This document shows, one piece after another, positions 7,202-15,429 of a DNA stretch of 64,000 nt. The notes under the pieces are model-generated. The model saw nothing but the letters and a program-made list of their open reading frames with translations. It was not told the origin of the DNA and did no database searches. Position 1 is the stretch's first letter; each line of letters begins with the position of its first letter. Origin of the DNA: CAVXEF01 sp963827315 (GTDB lineage: Bacteria > Planctomycetota > Phycisphaerae > Sedimentisphaerales > Anaerobacaceae); assembly GCA_963827315.1 (NCBI GenBank), contig CAWHAL010000001.1:671617-735616 (forward strand). Reading direction: 5' to 3'. The position numbers and the translations under genes were made by a program.

Positions 7202-7696
7202 TCACGGTATGTGCAGCTTCTGCCTGAGTCCTCGCAGATTGACGACGTCTTCCTCGTTGTATTCCAGCAGGGTTTTAAGAGCCTGGCGGTCGTTTTCGTT
7301 ATAGTACTGCCACCAGAGTTTGACAGCCATCCGCCCGTCGATGCCGGTCAGTTTCCTTTTTATCCCCAGTCGTTGCTCAACGGCTTTCAGGCCGCCCATG
7401 AGATTGTGTTTCCAGCAGGCGTACATCAGGTCGGTGTGAACCATCTCATTTTTCAGGTCTATGCCGAGCTTTTCGCGAATAAAGGGGACGTCAAACCTGC
7501 TGCCGTTATAGGTGTAAATCTCTTCAACCCCCTTCAGTGCTCGCATTAGTTTAGATGCAGAAATATCTGGTGCTATTAACTGAACGACCTCAACTTTTGC
7601 GCAATATTCGCGGCCGATGCCTATAACGGTGATATCGCAGTAATCTCTGCTTAAGCCCGTTGTCTCGATATCGAGATAAGCCCTTTTCTTCATCAC
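7202..7696 (-). CDS. YprB-type RNase H-like exonuclease domain protein
   Basis: The 164 residues form a DEDD-type 3'-5' exonuclease fold: the first acidic pair in YLDIETTGL (near 8-16), a second site in YNGSRFDVPFI, and the final motif YNEEDVVNL, which gives a DEDDy-type set. This matches the YprB ribonuclease-H-like family (about 170 residues). Substrate is unknown. It is the last gene of the minus-strand run ribH-nusB-parA-like-yprB-like, 72 bp after the ParA-like stop. Coding-like sequence continues downstream in another frame, so the C-terminus may be shortened. Confidence 0.75.
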   Translation of the reverse strand: MMKKRAYLDIETTGLSRDYCDITVIGIGREYCAKVEVVQLIAPDISASKLMRALKGVEEIYTYNGSRFDVPFIREKLGIDLKNEMVHTDLMYACWKHNLMGGLKAVEQRLGIKRKLTGIDGRMAVKLWWQYYNENDRQALKTLLEYNEEDVVNLRGLRQKLHIP

Positions 7697-7768
7697 ACAG
7701 TTCCAGCAAACACGCGAAGAACACCTATATAGATAAACGCAATTGACTTGACTTCAAACTTGTCAAAA

Positions 7769-8707
7769 CTATTGACGCTCAGAATCAGGCTTATTTACTG
7801 ATGTTTGTGTAACTTCCGAAGGTTCTGTCTCCAGACTGGATAAGTGAACCTCTTTAATTTCGATGGGCGGCTGGCATTGGTTTTCGCCGGTTGTGCCGGA
7901 GTTTATGTCTGCTTCTGGATGCGTTCGGCCAGCTATCAACTCAGCCACTTTTTTGTAGTCTTCTGCACCGTGGCAGGAGGGTTCGTATTCGAAGATGGTT
8001 TGGCCGTAACTGGGGGCCTCGGCCAACTTGATGTTTCTTCTGATATAAACAGGCAAGACCTCAGCCTGCGACCAGGGGGAGTCGGTTCCGCGGGCACTAT
8101 CGAGGAATTGCCGGATATCAGATCTGACCTCATTGGGCAGCGATACCCGGCTATCAAACATACATAATAAAATCCATCTGACTTTCAATTTCGGATTGAT
8201 TCTTTTGTTGACAAGCTCGACCGTTTGCAGCAGTTTGCCCAATCCCTGCAGGGCCAGAAAGTGCGGCTGCTGCGGAATCAGGATTTCATCGGCAGCCGCG
8301 AGGGCGTTCAAGGTCAGCAATCCCAGCGAGGGGGGACAGTCAATAAAACAATAGTCAAATTTTTCCTGCAATGTGTGGATTGCCTGCCGGAGAATGATTT
8401 CTCTGCCGACCACACTCACCAGCTCACTCTCAGCTCCGACCAGGTCGATATTAGCGGGGAGAAGCCAGAGATTGGGACGCATAAATACAACTTCTTCTTC
8501 AAATTTCGCTGATTGTGTCAGCACGCCGTATGAGCCGGATTCGACTCTTTCCGGCTCAAGACCGAGGTGTATGGTCAGGTGCGCCTGTGGGTCGAGGTCG
8601 ATAACCACAACCTTCAGCCCCATAGCGGCAAGTGCGGCGGCTATATTGACCACCGTTGTGGTCTTACCCACTCCACCTTTCTGATTTAATACGGCAATTA
8701 CCCTCAA
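7769..8707 (-). CDS. ParA/Soj-family ATPase
   Basis: The 312-residue protein has the deviant Walker A motif QKGGVGKTT at residues 9-17, the A' motif VIDLDPQAHLT and a Walker B FIDCPPSLGLLTL, all characteristic of chromosomal ParA/Soj ATPases that act in DNA segregation or protein positioning. The last ~60 residues are a low-complexity Glu/Thr/Pro-rich tail not typical of the family. No parB partner is adjacent, so it may be an orphan ParA that positions another cargo. It follows nusB on the same strand with a 38-bp gap. Confidence 0.9.
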   Translation of the reverse strand: MRVIAVLNQKGGVGKTTTVVNIAAALAAMGLKVVVIDLDPQAHLTIHLGLEPERVESGSYGVLTQSAKFEEEVVFMRPNLWLLPANIDLVGAESELVSVVGREIILRQAIHTLQEKFDYCFIDCPPSLGLLTLNALAAADEILIPQQPHFLALQGLGKLLQTVELVNKRINPKLKVRWILLCMFDSRVSLPNEVRSDIRQFLDSARGTDSPWSQAEVLPVYIRRNIKLAEAPSYGQTIFEYEPSCHGAEDYKKVAELIAGRTHPEADINSGTTGENQCQPPIEIKEVHLSSLETEPSEVTQTSVNKPDSERQ

Positions 8708-8745
8708 GGTGCCACCTTCATTTTGAGTTTTCGGTTTTAATACGC

Positions 8746-9189
8746 CTACGGCGTATAAATTTTTTTGAGGACCGCATCGAGTACGCCATTGACGAACGCA
8801 GGCGATTGGGCGGTGCTGAATTTCTTCGCAAGCTCAATGGCCTCGTTTATCACAACTTTCGGCGGAATATCAGGGCAGAATTTCAACTGGTACACCGCCA
8901 GCCTTAGTATGCTTTTGTCGACAGATGAGAGGCGGGATATCTGCCACTTTATCGTCGATGCTGTTATCAGTTCGTCGCACTGAGATAGATTTTCCCATGT
9001 ACCTTTACACCAATCGGCAGCGAGTTTGCGAACAAAATCATCGGGGCTGCTATCTACAAAGAACTCATCGAGATGTTCAAGCAGGTCTAAGCCCTGAGCG
9101 TCGAGCTGATACAGGCCCTGCATTGCCAGCTCTCTGGCCTTTGTTCTTTTATCCACCTGGCGGCCTCGGGTTTTTCTTGCCTGGTCCAA
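8746..9189 (-). CDS. nusB: Transcription antitermination factor NusB
   Basis: The 147-residue protein has the usual NusB length and features: an N-terminal KRTKARELAMQGLYQLDAQG helix, the central VDKSILRLAVYQLKF and the C-terminal NEAIELAKKFSTAQSPAFVN segment. NusB pairs with ribosomal protein S10 at boxA RNA to support antitermination of rRNA operons. It lies 15 bp downstream of ribH, a very common bacterial arrangement, which supports both calls. Confidence 0.95.
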   Translation of the reverse strand: MDQARKTRGRQVDKRTKARELAMQGLYQLDAQGLDLLEHLDEFFVDSSPDDFVRKLAADWCKGTWENLSQCDELITASTIKWQISRLSSVDKSILRLAVYQLKFCPDIPPKVVINEAIELAKKFSTAQSPAFVNGVLDAVLKKIYTP

Positions 9190-9204
9190 TTCCGCATTAA
9201 GAGC

Positions 9205-9669
9205 CTAAAGCTGCTTTAGCACATCAGCCATTTCCATAGCAGTAAGTGCCGCATCAGCGCCGGCGTTGCCCATCTTGGTGCCGGCCCTGTCGACCGCCTG
9301 CTCGAGGCTGTCGCAGGTCAGCACGCCGAACACCACGGGGACCGTCGAATCGTAGTTGAGCTGGCCGATACCCCGCGCTACCTGCTGACATACGTAGTCA
9401 TAGTGGCTTGTCTGGCCGCGTATAACCGCGCCGAGACAAAGCACCGCTGCGTACTTGCCGCTTTGTGCCAGTTTTTTTGCGGCCTGCACAATCTCGCACG
9501 CCCCCGGCACCCAGACGACAGACATCTGCTGCTCAGCGGCACCGTGACGCTGCAGACAATCTGTTGCGCCGGCAAGCAGCCTGGCACTTATGAATTCATT
9601 AAATCTGCCGACCACGATAGCGTATTTGCCTTTGCCGGCAGTAACTTGGCCTTTCGTTTCTTTAATCAT
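9205..9669 (-). CDS. ribH: 6,7-dimethyl-8-ribityllumazine synthase
   Basis: The 154-residue enzyme makes the lumazine precursor of riboflavin from the pyrimidinedione and 3,4-dihydroxy-2-butanone 4-phosphate. Family motifs are VVGRFNEFIS, VPGACEI, the catalytic region GAVIRGQTSHYDYVC with H89, and the C-terminal DRAGTKMGNAG. No other riboflavin gene and no FMN riboswitch is visible nearby. A REP-like hairpin occupies the leader, ending about 10 bp before the start codon. Confidence 0.95.
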   Translation of the reverse strand: MIKETKGQVTAGKGKYAIVVGRFNEFISARLLAGATDCLQRHGAAEQQMSVVWVPGACEIVQAAKKLAQSGKYAAVLCLGAVIRGQTSHYDYVCQQVARGIGQLNYDSTVPVVFGVLTCDSLEQAVDRAGTKMGNAGADAALTAMEMADVLKQL

Positions 9670-9679
9670 CCTTCGGCTC

Positions 9680-9721
9680 CTTTCAGTCGCTCAGGATGAC
9701 CCTGAGCGAAGTCGAACGGGT
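9680..9721 (+). repeat. REP-like hairpin in the ribH leader
   Basis: TCGCTCAGG and CCTGAGCGA form a 9-bp stem with a 5-nt loop, extended imperfectly by TTCAG / AGTCGAA. The right half matches, on the opposite strand, the 20-bp element at 3651-3670. It lies just upstream of ribH, where it would be transcribed into the leader. Confidence 0.6.
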
Positions 9722-9850
9722 CATTGTCAACTCCTCAAAAACATCCACATCCGCGAAATCAAGCACCGTTTATGTAACTGTCTGTAACAGATATTCCTCA
9801 CGTACCAGCTCCGCATTATAAGACTATTGCCGAGCACTTTCCAGAAAAAG

Positions 9851-9892
9851 AACCCCCGCGTCTTTCTGTCGGAAGACAGGAGCGGGGGTTTT
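9851..9892. terminator. GC-rich terminator-like hairpin
   Basis: AACCCCCGC and GCGGGGGTT form a 9-bp stem around a second small stem (CTGTC/GACAG), followed by TTTAT on the + strand and by CTTTTT on the minus strand, so it could work both ways. It lies between divergent genes rather than at a gene end. Confidence 0.6.
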
Positions 9893-10069
9893 ATCGACCT
9901 AACCATTGCAAATAAAAGATGTTACGGTCGTCGAGACGGGCGAAATTTTTGCTTATCCACAAAGACGCTGGCACCAGTAAAAAATCCGCTAACCGGGGTG
10001 TATTTTATCGCCGAAACGCCAATGGTTGTTCTTCTTTAGTGTCTTAAATCAGGAGGTTTAATAAACAAC

Positions 10070-11542
10070 GTGCCTTTCGATGATGTCGAATTTGGACCTT
10101 ACGATAAAGCTGAGCGGATGGCGCGAAAGGCTTTCGAGCTATACGAAGACGGCAAAATGCCGCAGGCTCTTTCGCATCTCGATGCTGCTCTGGATATAAA
10201 TCCGTGCAACAGCTCGTGGCATTTCAACAAGGCCCTTACACTCGATGCGATGAACAAGTTTGACGATGCGATATCCGAATACGAGCTTGCGCTGGGGATG
10301 AACCCTGATGACCTGGAGATATTAAATTCATTGGCCGTCGACTATACCCGCACAGGCCAATATGACCTTGCCATAGACACCTTCGAACATATACAGCAAC
10401 TCGACGGCGAATTCGAGCCGTGCTACTGCAACCGCATAATAACTTATACCGAAATGGACCAGCACGATATGGCTGAGCAGATGTTTTATCTTGCGCAGCA
10501 GATACAGCCTGACTGCCCATTGTGTTACTACAATATCGGCAACAGTCTTTTTATTCGTGGCCAGTACAAAAAAGCCATTCACTGCTGGCTGAAGACCGCC
10601 GAGCTCGAACCTACACATCCGCAAATCCACTATCGAATCGCTCAAGCCTGCTGGTCTGACGGCGACCATTGCCGCGCGCGCGAACATTTTTTGGCTGAGC
10701 TTCGCACAAATCCCGGTGATATCGACGCGATTTTTGATTTCAGTCTGTTTCTCCTTGAACTTGGTGACGTCGAAGGTGCGAAGGAAAAATTCAACAGAAT
10801 ACTCGAACTTAACCCGGATTTTGCGCCCGCGGTTTTTTATTTGGGTGAGATTGCTTTTAACAATTCCGATTATGAACAGGCGGTAAAGCTGTTTGAGGAG
10901 GCGCTGCAAAAAGATGGTTCTCTGCCCGGGCCACGTTATCGACTTGCCCAATGCGCACTTATCCGAGAAGACATCGGGCCCCAGACTCCGCTTGGGGACG
11001 CCTTACGGCGGTGCGGTAACGACTCCGCAGGTGTCGCGGGCACGTGCCGACAGGCAAAGGCATACCTGGCTTCGGAGGTGAAACTGGTGCCGGAAAACGT
11101 TGATGTTTTGCTCTCTATGGCCTCGATGTTTCTGGCGGTCGGTGACACCGATTTCGGTATAAACTGCCTGCTGAGAGCCACTGATATCGAGCCTGCCAGC
11201 GCGGACACATACTACTGGCTCGGTCTTGCCAGTATTCAGAAGGGGCGATACAATGAGGCTGCGGAATTTTTCAGCCATGCACTCGATATAAAAGCTGACC
11301 ATATTTGCGCTCTGCGGGCATCCGCTGAGCTGTACTTAGAGACGGGAAAATTAGCCGACGCTGAAGATAGGATTAATAAGGCGCTGGGTTATGCGGGTGA
11401 GGATTGTCAGCTAAAAGCCATCCGCCGTAAAGTTCGGTTTGCTCAGGCGACACAGCGTATAGCGGATTTTGTCGGCAGATTCCGTCCCCGGTTTGACTCA
11501 AATCCAAATTCCCATACGGCGCATCGCGTCCGCCGCCGCTAA
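10070..11542 (+). CDS. TPR-repeat protein with an in-frame insertion
   Basis: The 490 residues are almost entirely tetratricopeptide repeats (about ten 34-residue units with the W/L-G-Y-A-F-A-P pattern), so it is a protein-protein scaffold; no enzyme domain or signal peptide is seen. The start is GTG at 10070, preceded by AGGAGG 13 nt upstream. Residues 304-327 interrupt one TPR between ALIREDIG and QAKAYLASEV; without them the two halves form a normal TPR. The insert is GC-rich, Cys/Arg/Gly-containing and unlike the rest. The last 20 residues are basic and low complexity. Partners are unknown. Confidence 0.85.
   Translation: MPFDDVEFGPYDKAERMARKAFELYEDGKMPQALSHLDAALDINPCNSSWHFNKALTLDAMNKFDDAISEYELALGMNPDDLEILNSLAVDYTRTGQYDLAIDTFEHIQQLDGEFEPCYCNRIITYTEMDQHDMAEQMFYLAQQIQPDCPLCYYNIGNSLFIRGQYKKAIHCWLKTAELEPTHPQIHYRIAQACWSDGDHCRAREHFLAELRTNPGDIDAIFDFSLFLLELGDVEGAKEKFNRILELNPDFAPAVFYLGEIAFNNSDYEQAVKLFEEALQKDGSLPGPRYRLAQCALIREDIGPQTPLGDALRRCGNDSAGVAGTCRQAKAYLASEVKLVPENVDVLLSMASMFLAVGDTDFGINCLLRATDIEPASADTYYWLGLASIQKGRYNEAAEFFSHALDIKADHICALRASAELYLETGKLADAEDRINKALGYAGEDCQLKAIRRKVRFAQATQRIADFVGRFRPRFDSNPNSHTAHRVRRR
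10979..11050 (+). repeat. 72-bp GC-rich in-frame insertion in the TPR gene
   Basis: The segment encodes 24 residues that break a TPR unit. Its DNA contains the direct repeat GACTCCGC twice (about 10986 and 11028), a CCCCAG...CTTGGGG hairpin and CGCCTTACGGCG. Length divisible by three keeps the frame open. It resembles in kind the palindromic insert of the ferritin-like gene at 35654-35740, though the sequences differ. Confidence 0.5.
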
Positions 11543-11656
11543 CATTCACCTCGACCTGCGGCAGGCAGGCGTTTGGTTCCACGTCTTTTCGCAGGTCATA
11601 TTCTGCGCCTGAAACAGTTTGCAAAATCGACAGAAATCCATTAGCCTGTTAGGTCA

Positions 11657-11740
11657 GGCCGAGTGGCGGAATGGCAGACGCTGGGGACTTAAAATCCCCT
11701 GTCCGAAAAGGGCGTATGGGTTCGACTCCCATCTCGGCCA
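11657..11740 (+). tRNA. tRNA-Leu (anticodon TAA)
   Basis: Acceptor strands GGCCGAG (11657-11663) and CTCGGCC (11733-11739) pair, with discriminator A at 11740. The anticodon stem GGGGA/TCCCC encloses the loop CTTAAAA with anticodon TAA at 11690-11692. The T arm is ATGGG-TTCGACT-CCCAT. A long variable arm (class II tRNA) fits leucine. CCA is not encoded. It reads UUA/UUG codons. Confidence 0.95.
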
Positions 11741-11815
11741 GTGTTGGTGATTGGTGAGTGGTAATTGGTAATTACCACTTAACCGGTTACCATTTAACCA
11801 ATAACAGGAGAAAGC

Positions 11816-13144
11816 ATGGCGAAAAAAAATCCTGAATTTGCGGATGTTCAAAAACCTAACCTTTATCGTGAGACCTTTCCATATACTGAATTTCCAAAGG
11901 TAGTATTTGATAACCAGACCGTTGCTTACGATATTCCGGAGAAAATCTGGATAACAGACACGACTTTTCGCGACGGCCAGCAGGCTCGTCCGCCCTATAG
12001 ACCTGAGCAGATTCTCAGGATTTACGATTTATTGCACGAAATAGACGGCGGCAGCGGCCTGATTCGGCAATGTGAGTTTTTCCTGTATTCAGAGCGTGAT
12101 AGAAAAGCCGTCCAGATGTGTAGAGAGCGGGGCTACGAGTTTCCCGAGATTACCGGCTGGATAAGGTCTGTCACGGCTGACTTCAAACTTGTCGCCCAGA
12201 TGGGTCTTGCGGAGACCGGTATTCTGACAAGCGCCAGCGATTATCACATATTCCTTAAGCTGCGAAAGACCCGTGGACAGGTGATGAGTTTGTATCTGGA
12301 CATAGTAAAGTCAGCACTCGACGCCGGCGTTATTCCGAGATGTCACTTCGAAGACATAACTCGGGCGGACTACGAGGGCTTTGTCCTGCCGTTCGCTGCT
12401 GAGCTGATGAAACTTGCTGAGAGGTATGAGAAACCGGTCAAGATTCGTCTTTGTGATACCCTCGGATTTGGCCTGCCGTGGCCGGGCGTGGCTCTTCCCC
12501 GCAGTGTCCCCAAACTAATCGCGGGGCTGCGTAAAATTTCCGTTCCATCCGAGTGGCTTGAATGGCACGGCCATAACGACCTGCACAAGGTGCAGGTGAA
12601 CGCTGCGACAGCGTGGCTTTACGGCTGCAGCGCCGCCAACTCCGCCATTTTCGGTGTCGGTGAGCGAACCGGAAACTCACCTCTGGAGGCAATGGTCGTT
12701 GAGCACGCGCAAATCAAGGGGCATACCTCCGGCGTTAATTACGCAGCGATAACTGAACTGGCCGAATATGCAAGGAAGGAACTGCATTTTGAAATCCCGA
12801 ATAATTATCCGCTGGTTGGCGATGATTTTAATGTTACCCGGGCCGGTATCCACGCCGACGGTCTGCTCAAGGACGAAGAGATTTACAACTGCTTCGACAC
12901 TAACAGGCTGCTTAACCGACCGGTGTATGTTGCCATTACCGACAAGGCCGGCGCCGCGGGTGTCAAACACTGGATAGAGGCGAGATTCAAAATCGAAATC
13001 TCAAAACATGACCCTCGTGTTGCCAAAATAAAAGAGAAAATTGACGCTGAATACGCAGAGAACAGGGTCTCGGCAATATCCGACGACGAGATGTTTGCCT
13101 GGGTCAAGGAAGCCTTCGGTGATACCTTACCGTCACGGCGGTAG
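11816..13144 (+). CDS. Re-citrate synthase-like enzyme (HMGL/isopropylmalate synthase superfamily)
   Basis: The 442-residue TIM-barrel enzyme carries ITDTTFRDGQQARPPY (residues 46-61), EFFLYSERDRKAV, the metal site WHGHNDLHKV and GVGERTGNSPLEAMV. The DTTFRDGQQ start and the IRQCEFFLY/ERGYEFPE motifs fit, from memory, the Re-citrate synthases of anaerobes such as Clostridium kluyveri better than LeuA. The predicted reaction is acetyl-CoA plus oxaloacetate to citrate with Re-face stereochemistry, for an oxygen-sensitive or incomplete TCA cycle. Homocitrate or isopropylmalate synthase activity cannot be excluded. The C-terminal regulatory LeuA domain is absent. It starts 76 bp after tRNA-Leu, with AGGAG before ATG. 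Confidence 0.8.
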   Translation: MAKKNPEFADVQKPNLYRETFPYTEFPKVVFDNQTVAYDIPEKIWITDTTFRDGQQARPPYRPEQILRIYDLLHEIDGGSGLIRQCEFFLYSERDRKAVQMCRERGYEFPEITGWIRSVTADFKLVAQMGLAETGILTSASDYHIFLKLRKTRGQVMSLYLDIVKSALDAGVIPRCHFEDITRADYEGFVLPFAAELMKLAERYEKPVKIRLCDTLGFGLPWPGVALPRSVPKLIAGLRKISVPSEWLEWHGHNDLHKVQVNAATAWLYGCSAANSAIFGVGERTGNSPLEAMVVEHAQIKGHTSGVNYAAITELAEYARKELHFEIPNNYPLVGDDFNVTRAGIHADGLLKDEEIYNCFDTNRLLNRPVYVAITDKAGAAGVKHWIEARFKIEISKHDPRVAKIKEKIDAEYAENRVSAISDDEMFAWVKEAFGDTLPSRR

Positions 13145-13157
13145 CGATGGACGATAG

Positions 13158-13952
13158 ATGATGAACGATAGACGAGGGACGAGGAACGAGGGACGAATCA
13201 AAGCGGTGCTGTTTGACCTTGGTGAAACTCTGCTGTATTTCGGCGAAGTCGATACCGCCGCCCTTTTCCGCGAAGGCGCGAGACTGTCGTACGACTATCT
13301 CAAAAGCCAGGACGAGACCGTCGGCGGTTTCCGGCACTACCAATTGCGAAGCCTTATATCGCTTCGTGTCCATCGCTGGCTTTCAAGTGTGAGCGGCAAA
13401 GACTTTGATGCGCTGACGGTGCTTAAAAAAATCGGGACAAAAAAAGGAATAAAGTTGAGCGAGCAGCAATGGCAGCATTGTGCGTGGCTGTGGTACGAAC
13501 CTTTGAGCAGGGTCGGGCGAATCGAACCGGATACCATCGAGACCCTCAGTGAGCTGCGGGCCCGCGGTCTTAAGCTCGGCATAGTCTCCAATACCTTCAT
13601 AAGTGCCAGCTCCCTTGAGAAACACCTGGAGCAGTTAGGGATATTGGACTTCTTTGGGGTCAGACTTTTTTCATGTCAGTTTGATTTTAGAAAGCCGAGC
13701 AGCAAAATCTTCAAAGTCGCCGCTGACAGGATTGGAGAGATGCTTGGGAATATATTGTTCGTCGGAGACCGCATCGACAAGGATATTATCCCTGCGGTAA
13801 AAAGCGGTATGCGCGCTGTTCTAAAAGCGGCGTACACCAACGCCGGCAAAAAGCCGCCTAAAGGCGTCTGCAAAATAAATCGGCTCTGCGAACTGCCGGC
13901 TCTCATAGAAAAAATCAACGCTGCAGCGACGCAAGAAAGGCAACAATTCTGA
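13158..13952 (+). CDS. HAD-superfamily hydrolase
   Basis: The 264-residue protein has HAD motif I VLFDLGETLL with the DxG-type variant (Asp nucleophile, then Leu-Gly), motif II IVSNT, motif III K in FRKPSSKIF and motif IV FVGDRIDKDI. The helical cap lies between. It is a phosphatase-like enzyme with unknown substrate. The first 13 residues are encoded by a stuttering GACGAGG-type repeat and look like an annotation extension, although the next in-frame ATG is much later; GTG at 13205 just before motif I is a possible true start. It lies between the Re-citrate synthase and thrC on the same strand. Confidence 0.8.
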   Translation: MMNDRRGTRNEGRIKAVLFDLGETLLYFGEVDTAALFREGARLSYDYLKSQDETVGGFRHYQLRSLISLRVHRWLSSVSGKDFDALTVLKKIGTKKGIKLSEQQWQHCAWLWYEPLSRVGRIEPDTIETLSELRARGLKLGIVSNTFISASSLEKHLEQLGILDFFGVRLFSCQFDFRKPSSKIFKVAADRIGEMLGNILFVGDRIDKDIIPAVKSGMRAVLKAAYTNAGKKPPKGVCKINRLCELPALIEKINAAATQERQQF

Positions 13953-14048
13953 GGCGGAACCGAAAACCTGATTTTTCTACAAAAAGCTCCGGCTTTAGTT
14001 TATAATTTTTGCGGCTTTGCGATAAATAATCGATAAGGGATTTCGTGT

Positions 14049-15395
14049 ATGAATAAAACTGACGCTGCTTGTCAAAAGTGTATCAATCCCCTTTGCGGGG
14101 CCGAGTTTGACTGCGGCCAAACGATGTTCAAATGCCCAAAGTGCGGTGGCCTGCTCGATATATGGTATGACTGGGACAAAATTGCCGTTCCGGATAAATT
14201 GAGCGATTTTGCCAAACGATGGGCAAACAGAAGAAATCCTCTTGATTTCTCGGGTGTCTGGCGATTTCGGGAGCTTTTGAATTTTTGTCCGGATAAATAC
14301 AAAGTAACTATAGGTGAGGGCCAGACAATTCTGCAGCAAAATGATGCGGTGGCCGAATACGCCGATATAAAGCCGGGCTGTTTATATCTGCAGTACGAAG
14401 GGCTTAATCCCTCCGCCTCATTCAAAGACAACGGGATGGCTGCCGCTTTCAGTCACGCAAAAATGGTCGGTGCAAAATCCTGTGCCTGTGCATCGACCGG
14501 CAATACTTCCGCTTCGATGGCCCTCTACGCACACAGTTGCGGCTTGAAATCCACCGTTTTTATCGGTTCCGGCAGGATTGCCTTCGGCAAACTGAGCCAG
14601 GCGATGGACTATGGCGCCCAGACCATTCAAATACGCGGCGACTTCGACGATTGTATGCGCCAGGTTCAGGATGTCTGCACGAAGCTCGGCCTGTATTTAC
14701 TCAACTCGTTAAATCCATTCCGACTCGAAGGCCAAAAGACGATAATGTACAGAATTCTTGAAGGGCTCGGCTGGGATGTGCCCGACTGGATTGTAGTACC
14801 CGGCGGAAATCTCGGCAACAGCAGCGCATTCGGCAAGGCATTTCTTGAATTGAAACAGCTCGGCCTGATTAAACGAATACCGCGAATGGCAATCATCAAT
14901 GCCACCGGTGCCGATACTCTAACTCACCTTGTCAATAGCAAAAAGCTCCGCTGGAACAACGGTAAGGTCAACCAGTCTGTCATTGACGATTATTACGCTG
15001 ATTTGACCGCCCGGAATTTTTCACCGCACACCTGCGCTTCGGCGATAGAGATTTCCCGGCCGGTAAACCTGAAAAAGTGTCTGCGGACTATTGATATATG
15101 CAACGGCGTCGTTCGGGCCGTAACCGACGAGCAGATTTGCGACGCAAAGGCGATTGTCGGCAAATTCGGGTTAGGGTGTGAGCCGGCCTCTGCGGCTTCA
15201 ATCGCGGGATTGAAGCTGCTTAGGACTGAAGGTGTCATCGACGCCGACGAACGGGTTGCCTGTGTATTGACCGGCCACGCACTTAAAGACCCGGACGTAA
15301 CCGTCAACTACCATAAACAAAAGCAGGGCCAGTTCAGCAATCCGCCAATGGAAGCACCCAACAACCTTGATGAAATAATCAAAATAATCAGTTGA
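14049..15395 (+). CDS. thrC: Threonine synthase
   Basis: The 448-residue PLP enzyme (fold type II) converts O-phosphohomoserine to threonine. An N-terminal zinc-ribbon-like Cys set (C8, C11, C16, C22, C30, C33) precedes the catalytic domain. The PLP lysine lies in NPSASFKDNGM, followed by the phosphate-binding ASTGNTSAS and the PGGNLGNSSAFGKAF loop. It follows the HAD gene by 96 bp. Length and motifs match the zinc-ribbon type of threonine synthase. Confidence 0.93.
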   Translation: MNKTDAACQKCINPLCGAEFDCGQTMFKCPKCGGLLDIWYDWDKIAVPDKLSDFAKRWANRRNPLDFSGVWRFRELLNFCPDKYKVTIGEGQTILQQNDAVAEYADIKPGCLYLQYEGLNPSASFKDNGMAAAFSHAKMVGAKSCACASTGNTSASMALYAHSCGLKSTVFIGSGRIAFGKLSQAMDYGAQTIQIRGDFDDCMRQVQDVCTKLGLYLLNSLNPFRLEGQKTIMYRILEGLGWDVPDWIVVPGGNLGNSSAFGKAFLELKQLGLIKRIPRMAIINATGADTLTHLVNSKKLRWNNGKVNQSVIDDYYADLTARNFSPHTCASAIEISRPVNLKKCLRTIDICNGVVRAVTDEQICDAKAIVGKFGLGCEPASAASIAGLKLLRTEGVIDADERVACVLTGHALKDPDVTVNYHKQKQGQFSNPPMEAPNNLDEIIKIIS

Positions 15396-15429
15396 TTCTT
15401 CAGACGCTTAGCGACACAATACTTCGCCA

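Larger units (their letters stand above)
9670..10069. other. Divergent intergenic region ribH / TPR gene
   Basis: This 400-bp spacer contains a REP-like hairpin next to ribH, a strong GC-rich hairpin with flanking T/A runs in the middle, and the Shine-Dalgarno AGGAGG of the TPR gene at 10051-10056. A terminator-like hairpin between two divergent starts is unexpected. It could end a short RNA starting near a TATAAG box around 9818. I see no protein gene here. Confidence 0.5.

Noticed and set aside
9205..9725. FMN riboswitch before ribH
   Set aside because: The conserved RFN helices and the GGTGAAATTCCC core are absent; the leader has a REP-like hairpin instead.
9827..10039. 70-codon frame across the GC-rich hairpin
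   Set aside because: Runs through a terminator-like hairpin and has no ribosome binding site or homology pattern.
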